Source: Nonomuraea wenchangensis
GTDB lineage: Bacteria > Actinomycetota > Actinomycetes > Streptosporangiales > Streptosporangiaceae
Assembly: GCF_900111685.1 (NCBI RefSeq)
Contig: NZ_FOHX01000014.1
Coordinates: forward strand, 186,001 to 250,000
Direction of reading: 5' to 3'
Length of the DNA stretch: 64,000 nucleotides
Under the pieces are notes generated by a model. That model made no database searches. It was not told the origin of the DNA and worked only from the letters and a program-made list of their open reading frames with translations. The translations under genes were made by a program, and so were the position numbers. Position 1 is the first letter of the stretch. Each line of letters begins with the position of its first letter. This document shows positions 50,928-58,643 of this stretch, piece after piece.

Positions 50928-50965
50928 AGGCGCGTTCGTCTCGGCGGGCGCTCCCTCTCTATCCA

Positions 50966-51010
50966 TTGACGCGTACCACGATAAATCGTAACTTAACGCG
51001 AAATACCGCA
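50966..51010 (+). promoter_or_regulatory. Promoter and paired operator box of the third P450
   Basis: -35 TTGACG (50966-50971), 17-bp spacer, -10 TAACTT (50989-50994). Box 1 CGATAAATCGTA (50979-50990) ends on the -10 TA; box 2 CGAAATACCGCA (50999-51010) ends 22 bp before the ATG. It is among the cleanest copies. Confidence 0.72.
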
Positions 51011-51032
51011 AAGACGGCGGCGGAGGGCTCTG

Positions 51033-52226
51033 ATGTCGGAGAAGAAGTGTCCTGTTCTGGACATCGCGAAGGTGAACAACGCACACGGGCACGTGGAGGC
51101 CTACGCCACGGTGCGCGAGGGAGGACCGGTCGCCCGCAGTGAGGATCTGGGCGGCTACTGGGCCCTTCTCGGATACACCGAGGTGCGGGAGGGCGCGAAC
51201 GACACCGAGCGCCTGTGCTCGGGGCTGGGTTCGACGATCCCCGCCCTGGGCATGACGTTCCGCCCCATCCCCGTGGAGGTGGACCCGCCGCACCACCGCA
51301 ACTACCGCAAGATCCTCGTTCCCGAGCTGCGCCCCGACCGGGTCGCGGACTGGACGGACCTCATCCGCCGCAAGGCCGACGAGGCGATCGACACCTTCAT
51401 CGAGAACGGGAAGGGCGACCTCTGCGCGATCGCCCGCTACATGCCGCCGGCGGTGATCGCCGCGATCCTCGGGGTGCCCGAAGACGGGCCGCTCATGGTC
51501 AAGCTGACCGACGACATCAACCGCGCCGCGACGGAGAACGACGCGGAAGGCAAGAAGAACGCCAACATCGCCCTGTTCCGGTACGTGGACCAGATCGTGA
51601 CCGCGGCGGAGCAGAGCGAGGACCGCGCCGACCTGCTGACCTTCATCGCCAAGGCCGAGATCGAGGGTGCGCCCATCGGGCACGACATCGCGGTCGCGAT
51701 GACCGTCACCCTGGTCATCGCCGGACAGGAGACGACGGTCAACGGGATCGGCGGCTCCCTGTGGCGTCTGGGCGCCCACCAGGACGTCAAGAAGCGGCTC
51801 ATCGAGGACCCCTCGCTGATCCCGGCGGCTGTGGAGGAGAGCCTCCGCCTGGAGTCGCCGGTGCAGATGATGGGCCGGACCGCCACTTCGGACTTCGAGC
51901 TGCAGGGCGTGCCGATCTCCAAGGGCGACCGCGTGGGCCTCGCCTTCGGCGCGGCGAACGTGGATCCCGCGAAGTTCGAGAGCCCCGAGAAGTTCGACCT
52001 CGACCGGACGGGCAACCCGCACGTGGCCTTCGGGCACGGCATCCACCGCTGCATCGGCGAGCACCTGGCCCGCCTCGAGATGCGCGTCGCCATCGAGCAG
52101 GTCCTGACCCGCATGCCGGACTTCGCGCTGGACGGCGAGATCGAGATCGGCAGCAACATCCCCATCAACCGAGGCCCCAAGGCGGTTCCCGTCACCTTCA
52201 CCCCGGGTTCCCGCGTGTACGCCTGA
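51033..52226 (+). CDS. Cytochrome P450
   Basis: The 397-residue P450 has I-helix VIAGQETTVNG, ExxR in EESLRLESPVQ, and heme loop FGHGIHRCIGEHLARLEM. It resembles the P450 at 39832 (VDPPHHRNYRK / EADPPEHKALR, similar ends), so the two are probably paralogues. It is directly behind the operator-bearing promoter and is followed after 168 bp by a zinc alcohol dehydrogenase. Confidence 0.94.
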   Translation: MSEKKCPVLDIAKVNNAHGHVEAYATVREGGPVARSEDLGGYWALLGYTEVREGANDTERLCSGLGSTIPALGMTFRPIPVEVDPPHHRNYRKILVPELRPDRVADWTDLIRRKADEAIDTFIENGKGDLCAIARYMPPAVIAAILGVPEDGPLMVKLTDDINRAATENDAEGKKNANIALFRYVDQIVTAAEQSEDRADLLTFIAKAEIEGAPIGHDIAVAMTVTLVIAGQETTVNGIGGSLWRLGAHQDVKKRLIEDPSLIPAAVEESLRLESPVQMMGRTATSDFELQGVPISKGDRVGLAFGAANVDPAKFESPEKFDLDRTGNPHVAFGHGIHRCIGEHLARLEMRVAIEQVLTRMPDFALDGEIEIGSNIPINRGPKAVPVTFTPGSRVYA

Positions 52227-52394
52227 TCGCCTTCTCGCGGATGGAGGCGGTCCTCGCCCGGCAGTCGCACGTCGCGTCGAGCGCCGGCCAGGGCGCCGCC
52301 GTGCGGTGATCGGCCGGCCATCGCGGACGAAGACCCCGGCAGGGACCGTGACCGACGACGCGGTCCGCCTGCCGCTTACTGACGAGGAGCAGGG

Positions 52395-53495
52395 ATGAAA
52401 GCAACAGCGGCGGTGTGCGAGGCGGCGGGCCGGCCGCTCCGGTTCCGTGAGGTGGAGGTCGCCGAGCCGAGGGCGACGGAGGTGCTGGTGCGCGTCACCG
52501 CCTCGGGCATCTGCCACACCGACATCTCGATCATGCAGGGGAAGATCCCCTTCGGGCTGCCCGGTGTGGTGGGCCATGAGGGCGCGGGTGTGGTGGAGTC
52601 GGTCGGCTCCGGCGTGACCACGGTCCGCCCCGGAGACAAGGTCCTGCTCGTCTCGCCCTCCTGCGGGCTGTGTCAGCCCTGTCTGACCGGGCATCCGGCA
52701 CTCTGCGCGGTGCCCGCCCTGCGCTGGGGAGGCCGACGGCTCGACGGCACGGCGGTCCTGACCATGGACGGCGAGCCCGTCGCGGCCAGGTTCCTGGGGC
52801 AGTCCTCTTTCAGCACCTACGCCCTCGTCGAGGAGCGCACCGTTCTCAAGGCGCCCGGCGACCTCGCCGACGACGTCCTCGCCCCCTTCGGGTGCGGCGT
52901 GGTGACCGGGGCCGGGGCCGTGCTCAACGTGCTGAAGCCGCAGCCGAACCAGAGCGTGGTCGTGCTGGGGGCGGGCGCGGTGGGCATGTCCGCGATCATG
53001 GCGGCCACGCTGACCCCTGCGGCACGCCTGATCGCGGTGGACATGGTGCCGGAACGGCTGGCCCTGGCCGAGGAGCTCGGCGCGACGGACACGATCAACG
53101 GCGCGGAGACCGACGACCTCACGGCGGCCATCAAGGACGCCACCGGTGGCGGTGCGAACGTCATCGTCGAGACGACCGCCAGCACCAAGGTGCTGCGGTC
53201 CGCTCTGCCGGCGCTGGCCCGGGGCGGTGCGATGGGCCTGATCGGCGCGCCGGCCGCCGGCGAGCAGGTGTCCCTGCCCGTGGTCCAGCTGATCATGGGC
53301 GCGATGCGCATCGAGGGCATCGTGATGGGGGACGGCACCGCGCCGTTCCTGCAGGCCCTGATGCGGCTGCACCGGGACGGGAGGTTCCCCGTCGACCGGC
53401 TCGTGCGGACATACCCCTTCGACCGGATCGAACAGGCCATGGCCGACGCCGAGAGCGGCAAGGTCATCAAGCCCGTGCTCACCTTCGGCGCGTGA
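52395..53495 (+). CDS. Zinc-dependent alcohol dehydrogenase (aryl/benzyl-alcohol dehydrogenase-like)
   Basis: The 366-residue MDR protein has the catalytic zinc region SGICHTDISIM and VGHEGAGVVESVG, a structural zinc lobe CGLCQPCLTGHPALC, and the nucleotide loop VVLGAGAVGMSAIMAA. The 'PFGCGVVTGAGAVLNVL' segment is characteristic of the class III/benzyl-alcohol dehydrogenase branch. It has GGAGCAGGG upstream of the ATG. The 168-bp gap before it holds no operator, so it probably reads through from the P450. Confidence 0.93.
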   Translation: MKATAAVCEAAGRPLRFREVEVAEPRATEVLVRVTASGICHTDISIMQGKIPFGLPGVVGHEGAGVVESVGSGVTTVRPGDKVLLVSPSCGLCQPCLTGHPALCAVPALRWGGRRLDGTAVLTMDGEPVAARFLGQSSFSTYALVEERTVLKAPGDLADDVLAPFGCGVVTGAGAVLNVLKPQPNQSVVVLGAGAVGMSAIMAATLTPAARLIAVDMVPERLALAEELGATDTINGAETDDLTAAIKDATGGGANVIVETTASTKVLRSALPALARGGAMGLIGAPAAGEQVSLPVVQLIMGAMRIEGIVMGDGTAPFLQALMRLHRDGRFPVDRLVRTYPFDRIEQAMADAESGKVIKPVLTFGA

Positions 53496-53508
53496 GGAGG
53501 GGATCAGC

Positions 53509-53775
53509 ATGGGCGAGCAGGACGACAAGTCCGTGTACGTGGAGGTCGTGGTGGCCATCACCTGGGAGGAGGGCCGCTATTCGGCCCGGTGCCTGGGGGT
53601 GGGCGACATCAGCTGCCAGGGCGACACCATGGTCGACGCCGTGCTGGACCTCGCGGAGCGGCTGTCGGGCCACTTCTCCGCCGGTGGTTCTCCGGTCGAC
53701 CGCCCGGACCGTTCCAAACTCTGGCAGCCGCTCCCGGTGGAGATGCTGACGGCGCTGGACGTGGCCGTGCACTGA
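53509..53775 (+). CDS. Small HicB-like domain protein
   Basis: The 88-residue protein's core VVVAITWEEGRYSARCLGVG, followed by CQGDTMVDAVLDLAERL, fits the HicB-like antitoxin fold (short beta strands, then a helix after an 'xGDTxxEA' turn). No HicA-type toxin gene lies next to it and no DNA-binding C-terminal domain is present. It sits 13 bp after the alcohol dehydrogenase, within the catabolic operon, so it may be a captured small domain with a pathway role rather than part of a toxin system. Confidence 0.75.
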   Translation: MGEQDDKSVYVEVVVAITWEEGRYSARCLGVGDISCQGDTMVDAVLDLAERLSGHFSAGGSPVDRPDRSKLWQPLPVEMLTALDVAVH

Positions 53776-53868
53776 TCCTCGGCCCGGTTGGGACGAGATC
53801 GCATTTCATCGACGCGGGCTTCTCCGGCGCCCCCGGGGTGTCTCGCGTCCGTAACCAGAAGGAGAGAC

Positions 53869-54279
53869 ATGACGGAGCCCGACTACCCCGACCGTGAGAC
53901 CGTCCGTCAGACGGTGCTCAGCTACGTCAAGGGCCTGGAGAACTCGGAGTTCGATGCCGTCGCGGACCTTTTCACCGACGACGCCTTCTACTCCCACCCG
54001 CCCTTCGACCCGGACAGCCCCAAGCGTGCCGAGGTCAAGGGGCGTGAAGCGCTGCGTGCCCTGCTGAAGGGCAGGCGCGGCACCCGCAAGTGGCACCACG
54101 AGATCCAGTCGCTCTTCGTCGCCGACGACCGCTGCCTGATCGAGGGCATCGTGCGTGAGTTCGAGGGCGGCCCGATCAGGTCGTCGTTCGCGGGAGCGGG
54201 GACGTTCGACGGTGAGGGCCGGATCAGCCGCTGGGTGGCCTACCGCAGTGTGCCCGCCATCGGGGAGTCGCTCGAGTAG
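53869..54279 (+). CDS. SnoaL-like/nuclear transport factor 2-fold protein
   Basis: The 136-residue protein has a cone-shaped alpha+beta barrel pattern: TVLSYVKGLENSEFDAVADLFTDDAFYSHPP, then VKGREALRALL, WHHEIQSLFVADDRCLIEG and FEGGPIRSSFAGAGTFDGEGRI. Such proteins act as isomerases, cyclases or hydratases (ketosteroid-isomerase relatives). ATG 53869 with AAGGAGAG upstream was chosen over an upstream in-frame ATG. In a cluster with P450s and SDRs it may isomerise a ketone or unsaturated intermediate. Confidence 0.86.
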   Translation: MTEPDYPDRETVRQTVLSYVKGLENSEFDAVADLFTDDAFYSHPPFDPDSPKRAEVKGREALRALLKGRRGTRKWHHEIQSLFVADDRCLIEGIVREFEGGPIRSSFAGAGTFDGEGRISRWVAYRSVPAIGESLE

Positions 54280-54315
54280 CGGGTGTCCCGTACGGATCGG
54301 CGGACGAGGAGAGCC

Positions 54316-55080
54316 ATGGCGGAGTCACTGGAGGGGCTGGTCGCCGTCGTCACGGGGGCCAGCAGCGGGATCGGACGGGCCACGGCGCTCCGGCTCAGCG
54401 CGTCGGGAGCCACCACCGTGCTGGTGGCGCGCCGGCACGACCGGCTGGCCGAGCTGCGCGACGAGATCGGCGGGCGGGGCGGCCGGTGCGTGGTCCTGCC
54501 CGCGGACGTGACCGACGGCGACCAGGCCGTACGGGTGGTGGAGGACACCGTGGCCGCGCTCGGCCGGCTGGACGTCCTGGTCAACAACGCCGGGGTCATG
54601 TTGCTCGGCGCGGTCGCCGACGCGCCGGTCGAGGAGTGGGACCGGATGATCGATCTGAACGTCCGAGCCCTGCTGCGGTTGACCCACGCGGCGTTGCCGC
54701 ATCTTGTCCGGGCCGCGCGCACCGCGCCGCGCGGCGTCGCCGACGTCGTCAACGTCAGCTCGATCGCGGGGCGGGCGGTGCGCTCAGGCAACGCGGTCTA
54801 CGGCCTCACCAAGTCCGGCGTGGGCGCCTTCAGCGAGTCGCTGCGCCAGGAACTGGCGGGCCGCTACGTACGGGTGTCGGTGATCGAGCCGGGCGCGACC
54901 GAGACCGAGCTGTCCAGCCATGTACGCCCCGAGGTCATGGCCGCACGCAGGAAGGCCATGGGCGACGTCGTACGGCTGGCCGCGGACGACGTGGCCGACG
55001 CGATCGACTACGTCGTGACCCGTTCCCGGGAGGTCGCGCTCAACGAGGTCGTCATCCGGCCCACCACCCAGGTGTACTGA
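54316..55080 (+). CDS. Short-chain dehydrogenase/reductase
   Basis: The 254-residue classical SDR has VTGASSGIGRATALRL, VNNAGVMLLG, NVSSIAGR and YGLTKSG (Ser/Tyr/Lys triad), and EPGATETELSSH after the catalytic Lys. The start is ATG 54316, after GAGGAGAG. It ends 30 bp before the next operator, so it closes the P450-alcohol dehydrogenase-HicB-like-SnoaL-SDR unit. Confidence 0.93.
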   Translation: MAESLEGLVAVVTGASSGIGRATALRLSASGATTVLVARRHDRLAELRDEIGGRGGRCVVLPADVTDGDQAVRVVEDTVAALGRLDVLVNNAGVMLLGAVADAPVEEWDRMIDLNVRALLRLTHAALPHLVRAARTAPRGVADVVNVSSIAGRAVRSGNAVYGLTKSGVGAFSESLRQELAGRYVRVSVIEPGATETELSSHVRPEVMAARRKAMGDVVRLAADDVADAIDYVVTRSREVALNEVVIRPTTQVY

Positions 55081-55110
55081 CCGAACACCTCTCCGGCAGA
55101 TGCCAATCAA

Positions 55111-55146
55111 CGAAATAGTGAAGTCTTTCGCGAAATACCGTAATAT
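55111..55146 (+). promoter_or_regulatory. Paired operator box before the CoA-transferase/beta-oxidation operon
   Basis: CGAAATAGTGAA (55111-55122) and CGAAATACCGTA (55131-55142), 20 bp apart. TAATAT (55141-55146) begins on the last TA of the second box and is a good -10, but no matching -35 is evident. The gene start is at 55178. Confidence 0.6.
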
Positions 55147-55177
55147 CCGCCGTGTGGCGATGCCGGAGAGGTGGAGC

Positions 55178-56248
55178 ATGGAACGTGACGAGAGGGCGGG
55201 CACCCGTCCTGGGGGACCGCTGTCGGGGCTGAGGGTCGTCGACTTCTCCGAGCTGGCGCCCGGCCCCTTCCTGACCCGGTGCCTGCGCGACCTGGGCGCC
55301 GAGGTGGACAAGGTCGAGCGGCCCGGCAGGGACGGCGCCTTCACCACCCATCCCGGCACCTACCAGGTACTCAACGACGGCAAGCGGATCCACGCGCTCG
55401 ACCTGAAGCGGCCGGCGGGCCTTGAGGCGGCCGAGGCTCTCGTGGCGGAGGCCGACGTGCTGGTGGAGGGTTTCCGGCCAGGCGTGATGACGCGCCTCGG
55501 GCTGGGGTTCGACCAGCTCTCCGCCCGGCACCCCGGCCTCGTCTACGTCTCCATCAGCGGTTTCGGGCAGGACGGTTCGTTGTCGCGGGTGCCCGGCCAC
55601 GACCTCAACTACCTGGCCGCCTCCGGGATGCTCAGCCTCATGGGCGGCCTCGACGACCCGCCCTCCCTGGGCGTGGGGGTGCCGATCGGCGACCTCCTGG
55701 GTTCGATGTACGCCCTCAGCGCCACCCTCACGGCCCTGCTCCAGCGCAACGAGACCGGCCTCGGCCGGCATCTGGACGTGTCCATCACCGACTGCCTCAT
55801 GCACGGCATGAACATGGTGCTGGGCCAGCTCCAGGCCGACCGGCGGGCCTCGCTGGGGGAGTGCCGCGAGGCCGTCTTCACCAGGCCGGCCTACGGCGTC
55901 TTCGAGACCTCCGACGGCGAGTACGTGAGCATCGCCGCCCTGGAGGAACACTTCTGGCAGCGCCTCGTCGCCGCCCTCGGGCTGGAGGTGTCGGATCTCG
56001 GGCTGGAGAGCCGCCTCGACCGGCTGCGCGGGACGCGCGAGATCAACGGCCGGATCGCCGAGGCGGTGCGCGCCCTGGCCGCCAAGGACGTGATCGACCT
56101 GCTGGAGGCCGCCGACGTGCCGGTCATGCGGGTCACCGCCCCCCTGGAACTGGCGGGGTCCACCCAGGCCCGGGATCGGGGCCTCTTCACCGCCACCGGT
56201 GAGGACGGCCTCGGTTACGTCCGCTTCCCGGTGCGGCTCGAGGGCTGA
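55178..56248 (+). CDS. Class III (CaiB/BaiF) CoA transferase, single-domain
   Basis: At 356 residues it has the normal size for the family, in contrast to the two double-domain proteins upstream. It shows LSGLRVVDFSELAPGPFLTR, VEGFRPGVMTRLGL, the catalytic Asp in VPGHDLNYLAASGML, and a truncated C-terminal lobe like alpha-methylacyl-CoA racemases. ATG 55178 with GGAGAGGTGGAG upstream was chosen; an earlier in-frame ATG (55160) or the open frame reaching 55100 would run into the operator. It could be a racemase or a CoA transferase for a branched acid. Confidence 0.9.
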   Translation: MERDERAGTRPGGPLSGLRVVDFSELAPGPFLTRCLRDLGAEVDKVERPGRDGAFTTHPGTYQVLNDGKRIHALDLKRPAGLEAAEALVAEADVLVEGFRPGVMTRLGLGFDQLSARHPGLVYVSISGFGQDGSLSRVPGHDLNYLAASGMLSLMGGLDDPPSLGVGVPIGDLLGSMYALSATLTALLQRNETGLGRHLDVSITDCLMHGMNMVLGQLQADRRASLGECREAVFTRPAYGVFETSDGEYVSIAALEEHFWQRLVAALGLEVSDLGLESRLDRLRGTREINGRIAEAVRALAAKDVIDLLEAADVPVMRVTAPLELAGSTQARDRGLFTATGEDGLGYVRFPVRLEG

Positions 56249-56310
56249 GAGCGTGCCGCGGGTCATGCGAGTGATGAGAGAACGAACCGGTCGCCTCGGG
56301 AAGGATCGCG

Positions 56311-57432
56311 GTGGACTTTCGGCTTGACGAGACGGCGGAGACCCTCGGCGATCTGACGGGTCAGATCCTCGGCCGGGAGCTTCCGGACACGATCATCGCC
56401 TCCAGCGAGTGCGAGAGCGACGGCTACTCGCGGAGCGCGTGGCAGGGCCTCGTGGAGGCCGGCGTGCCGGAGGCGTTCCTCACCGCGACGCTGGGCGGCG
56501 CCGACGCCGATCACACTGTGCTCGCCGCCGTGCTGCGGCAGGTGGCCGTGTACGGCGGGCTGGTGCCGGCTCTCCCGGTGCTGGCCTTCGGCCTGCAGAG
56601 CCTGGCCAGGTACGGCGGCGAGCCGCACCGGGACCTGATGGTCCGCGCGGCCAAGGGGCAGGCGCTGGTGACCGGGGCCCTGTGCGAGCCCGGCGGGCGC
56701 CGGGTGGCCGACGCGGCGACGCGGGCGGAGCGCATTCCCGGGGGCTTCCGCCTGAGCGGAGTGAAGAATTTCGTCCGGTTCGGCGAGGAGGCCGAGGCGA
56801 TCCTCGTCCCCGCACGCGTCGGCGACGGCGAGGTCGGGATCTTCGTGGTGCCCGCCGGCCTCGACGGGTTGACGCCGGCCGAGCACCCGGTGCCCGACCA
56901 CGTCCCCACCGCGCGGGTCGGCCTGGACGCGGTGACCGTGCCCGAGCACGCCCTGCTGGGCGAAGGGGAGCGGGTGGCGGAGGCGGCCGAGCATTTCGAG
57001 CTCACCGCGCTGCTGGGGCTCTGCGCCACCGCCTCGGGCCTGCTCGAACGCGCCATGACGCTGACCGCCGGGCACATCAGGACCCGCAAGCAGTTCGGAC
57101 GGGCGCTGGCGGAGTTCCAGGCGGTCACCATGCAGATAGCGGACGTCTTCGTGGCCCATCGCACGCTGGAGAACAGCTGCCTGGCCGCGGCCTGGCAGCT
57201 GTCGACGGGCCGGACGCTCCAGGCGCGGCGGAGCCTGTCGGCCGCGGCCTATCTCGTCTGCCACGACCTCGTGCCGGCGCTGTTCACCTGTCAGCACCTG
57301 CACGGCGGCACCGGGCTGGACCTCGACCACCCCCTGCACCGTTACTTCACCGGCGGGCTCGCCATCGGCCAGATCCTCGGGGGCACCGAGGCCTGTCTCG
57401 ACGCCGCGGCCGGCCGCGCCTGGGCGAGCTGA
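56311..57432 (+). CDS. Acyl-CoA dehydrogenase-family subunit (heteromeric, likely non-catalytic half)
   Basis: The 373-residue protein has the dehydrogenase fold (SGVKNFVRFGEEAEAILVP, RTRKQFGRALAEFQAVTMQIAD) but diverged flavin motifs. Its C-terminal region FTCQHLHGGTGLDLDHPLHR lacks a catalytic Glu in the usual place. It is followed 11 bp later by a full-size partner, the gene pattern of alpha2beta2 acyl-CoA dehydrogenases in steroid side-chain degradation. Its GTG start has GGGAAGG upstream. Confidence 0.87.
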   Translation: MDFRLDETAETLGDLTGQILGRELPDTIIASSECESDGYSRSAWQGLVEAGVPEAFLTATLGGADADHTVLAAVLRQVAVYGGLVPALPVLAFGLQSLARYGGEPHRDLMVRAAKGQALVTGALCEPGGRRVADAATRAERIPGGFRLSGVKNFVRFGEEAEAILVPARVGDGEVGIFVVPAGLDGLTPAEHPVPDHVPTARVGLDAVTVPEHALLGEGERVAEAAEHFELTALLGLCATASGLLERAMTLTAGHIRTRKQFGRALAEFQAVTMQIADVFVAHRTLENSCLAAAWQLSTGRTLQARRSLSAAAYLVCHDLVPALFTCQHLHGGTGLDLDHPLHRYFTGGLAIGQILGGTEACLDAAAGRAWAS

Positions 57433-57443
57433 GAGGAACGATC

Positions 57444-58616
57444 GTGCACATCGACCTGACCGCGGAGGAGCTGGAGCTCCAGCGGGAAGCGGACGCCTAC
57501 TTCGCGACGGTGCTGACGGACCGGGAGCGGGAGCAACTGCGCGAGGACGAGTTCGGTCCCGCGTACAAGGCGGTGTCCCGGCGGCTGGGGCGCGACGGGT
57601 GGCTCGGCCTGGGCTGGCCCACCGAGTACGGCGGCCGGGCGCTCGGCCCCATGGCCGACCAGATCGTGGTCAGCGCCGCGTTCCGCCACGAGGTCCCCTA
57701 CCCGCTGGTCACCGTCTACTCGGTCGGACCGGCGCTGCAGACCTTCGGCACGCCCGAGCAGCAGAAGGAGTTCCTCCCCCGTATCCTCGCCGGCGACCTG
57801 CAGGTGTCCATCGGGTACAGCGAACCCGGCGCCGGCACCGACCTGGCGTCCCTCGCCACCGTGGCCCGGCGGGACGGCGACGCGTACGTGGTCAACGGCC
57901 AGAAGATGTTCACCTCCGGGGTGCACACGGCGGACTACGTCTGGCTGGCGTGCCGTACCGACCCCGGCCAGTCGAGGACGCGGGGCCTGTCGATCCTCAT
58001 GGTCGACACCCGGCTTCCCGGCGTCAGCTGGACGCCCATCCGGGTGCTGGCCCGGTCCCGGCAGGTGAACGCGACCTACTTCGACGACGTGCGGGTGCCG
58101 GCCGGCTGCCTCATCGGTGAGGAGGACAAGGGCTGGAAGGTCATCATGAACCAGCTCAACTCCGAGCGGTTCATCGTGGGACCCGCGGGCAAGATCCAGG
58201 CCCATCTCGACCGGTTCCTGCGCTGGGCCCGTGAGACGCGGCTGGACGGCTCGCGTCACATGATCGACCTGCCGGAGGTGCGCAGGGCGCTGAGCGAGAT
58301 CGACGCGATCGTCACCGCCAACGAGCTGCTCAACTGGCGGATCGTGGCGGACACCGGAACCGGGTCGCTGAATCCCGCCGACGCTTCGGCGAACAAGCTG
58401 TACAACTCCGAGCGGCTCGTGGAGGTCGGCGCGCGCGTCGCGGAGATCGTGCAGCGGTACGGCGACCCCGCCGACGAGGCGACCGCCACCGTGCTGCGGG
58501 AGGTCGACTACGCGCTCAAGATGGAGCTCAAACTGCCCGTGGGCGGGGGCGTCAGCGAGATCCAGCGGGAGACGGTGGCCACGCTGGGCCTCGGCCTGCC
58601 CAGGGCACCGCGGTGA
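57444..58616 (+). CDS. Acyl-CoA dehydrogenase (partner of the preceding subunit)
   Basis: The 390-residue protein has a strong flavin/substrate region (IGYSEPGAGTDLASLAT, VNGQKMFTSGVHTADYVWLA) and a C-terminus LPVGGGVSEIQRETVATLG, the 'GGG(T/V)xEIQR' form seen in actinomycete FadE proteins for cyclic and steroid acyl-CoAs. Its GTG start is 11 bp after the partner. Together they should desaturate a bulky acyl-CoA produced by the CoA transferase before them. Confidence 0.9.
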   Translation: MHIDLTAEELELQREADAYFATVLTDREREQLREDEFGPAYKAVSRRLGRDGWLGLGWPTEYGGRALGPMADQIVVSAAFRHEVPYPLVTVYSVGPALQTFGTPEQQKEFLPRILAGDLQVSIGYSEPGAGTDLASLATVARRDGDAYVVNGQKMFTSGVHTADYVWLACRTDPGQSRTRGLSILMVDTRLPGVSWTPIRVLARSRQVNATYFDDVRVPAGCLIGEEDKGWKVIMNQLNSERFIVGPAGKIQAHLDRFLRWARETRLDGSRHMIDLPEVRRALSEIDAIVTANELLNWRIVADTGTGSLNPADASANKLYNSERLVEVGARVAEIVQRYGDPADEATATVLREVDYALKMELKLPVGGGVSEIQRETVATLGLGLPRAPR

Positions 58617-58643
58617 TCGTGATCCACGGCAAGGAGTGCCCGA

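Noticed and set aside
53509..53775. Calling the HicB-like gene a toxin-antitoxin system
   Set aside because: No HicA-type toxin gene is adjacent and the protein has no DNA-binding tail.
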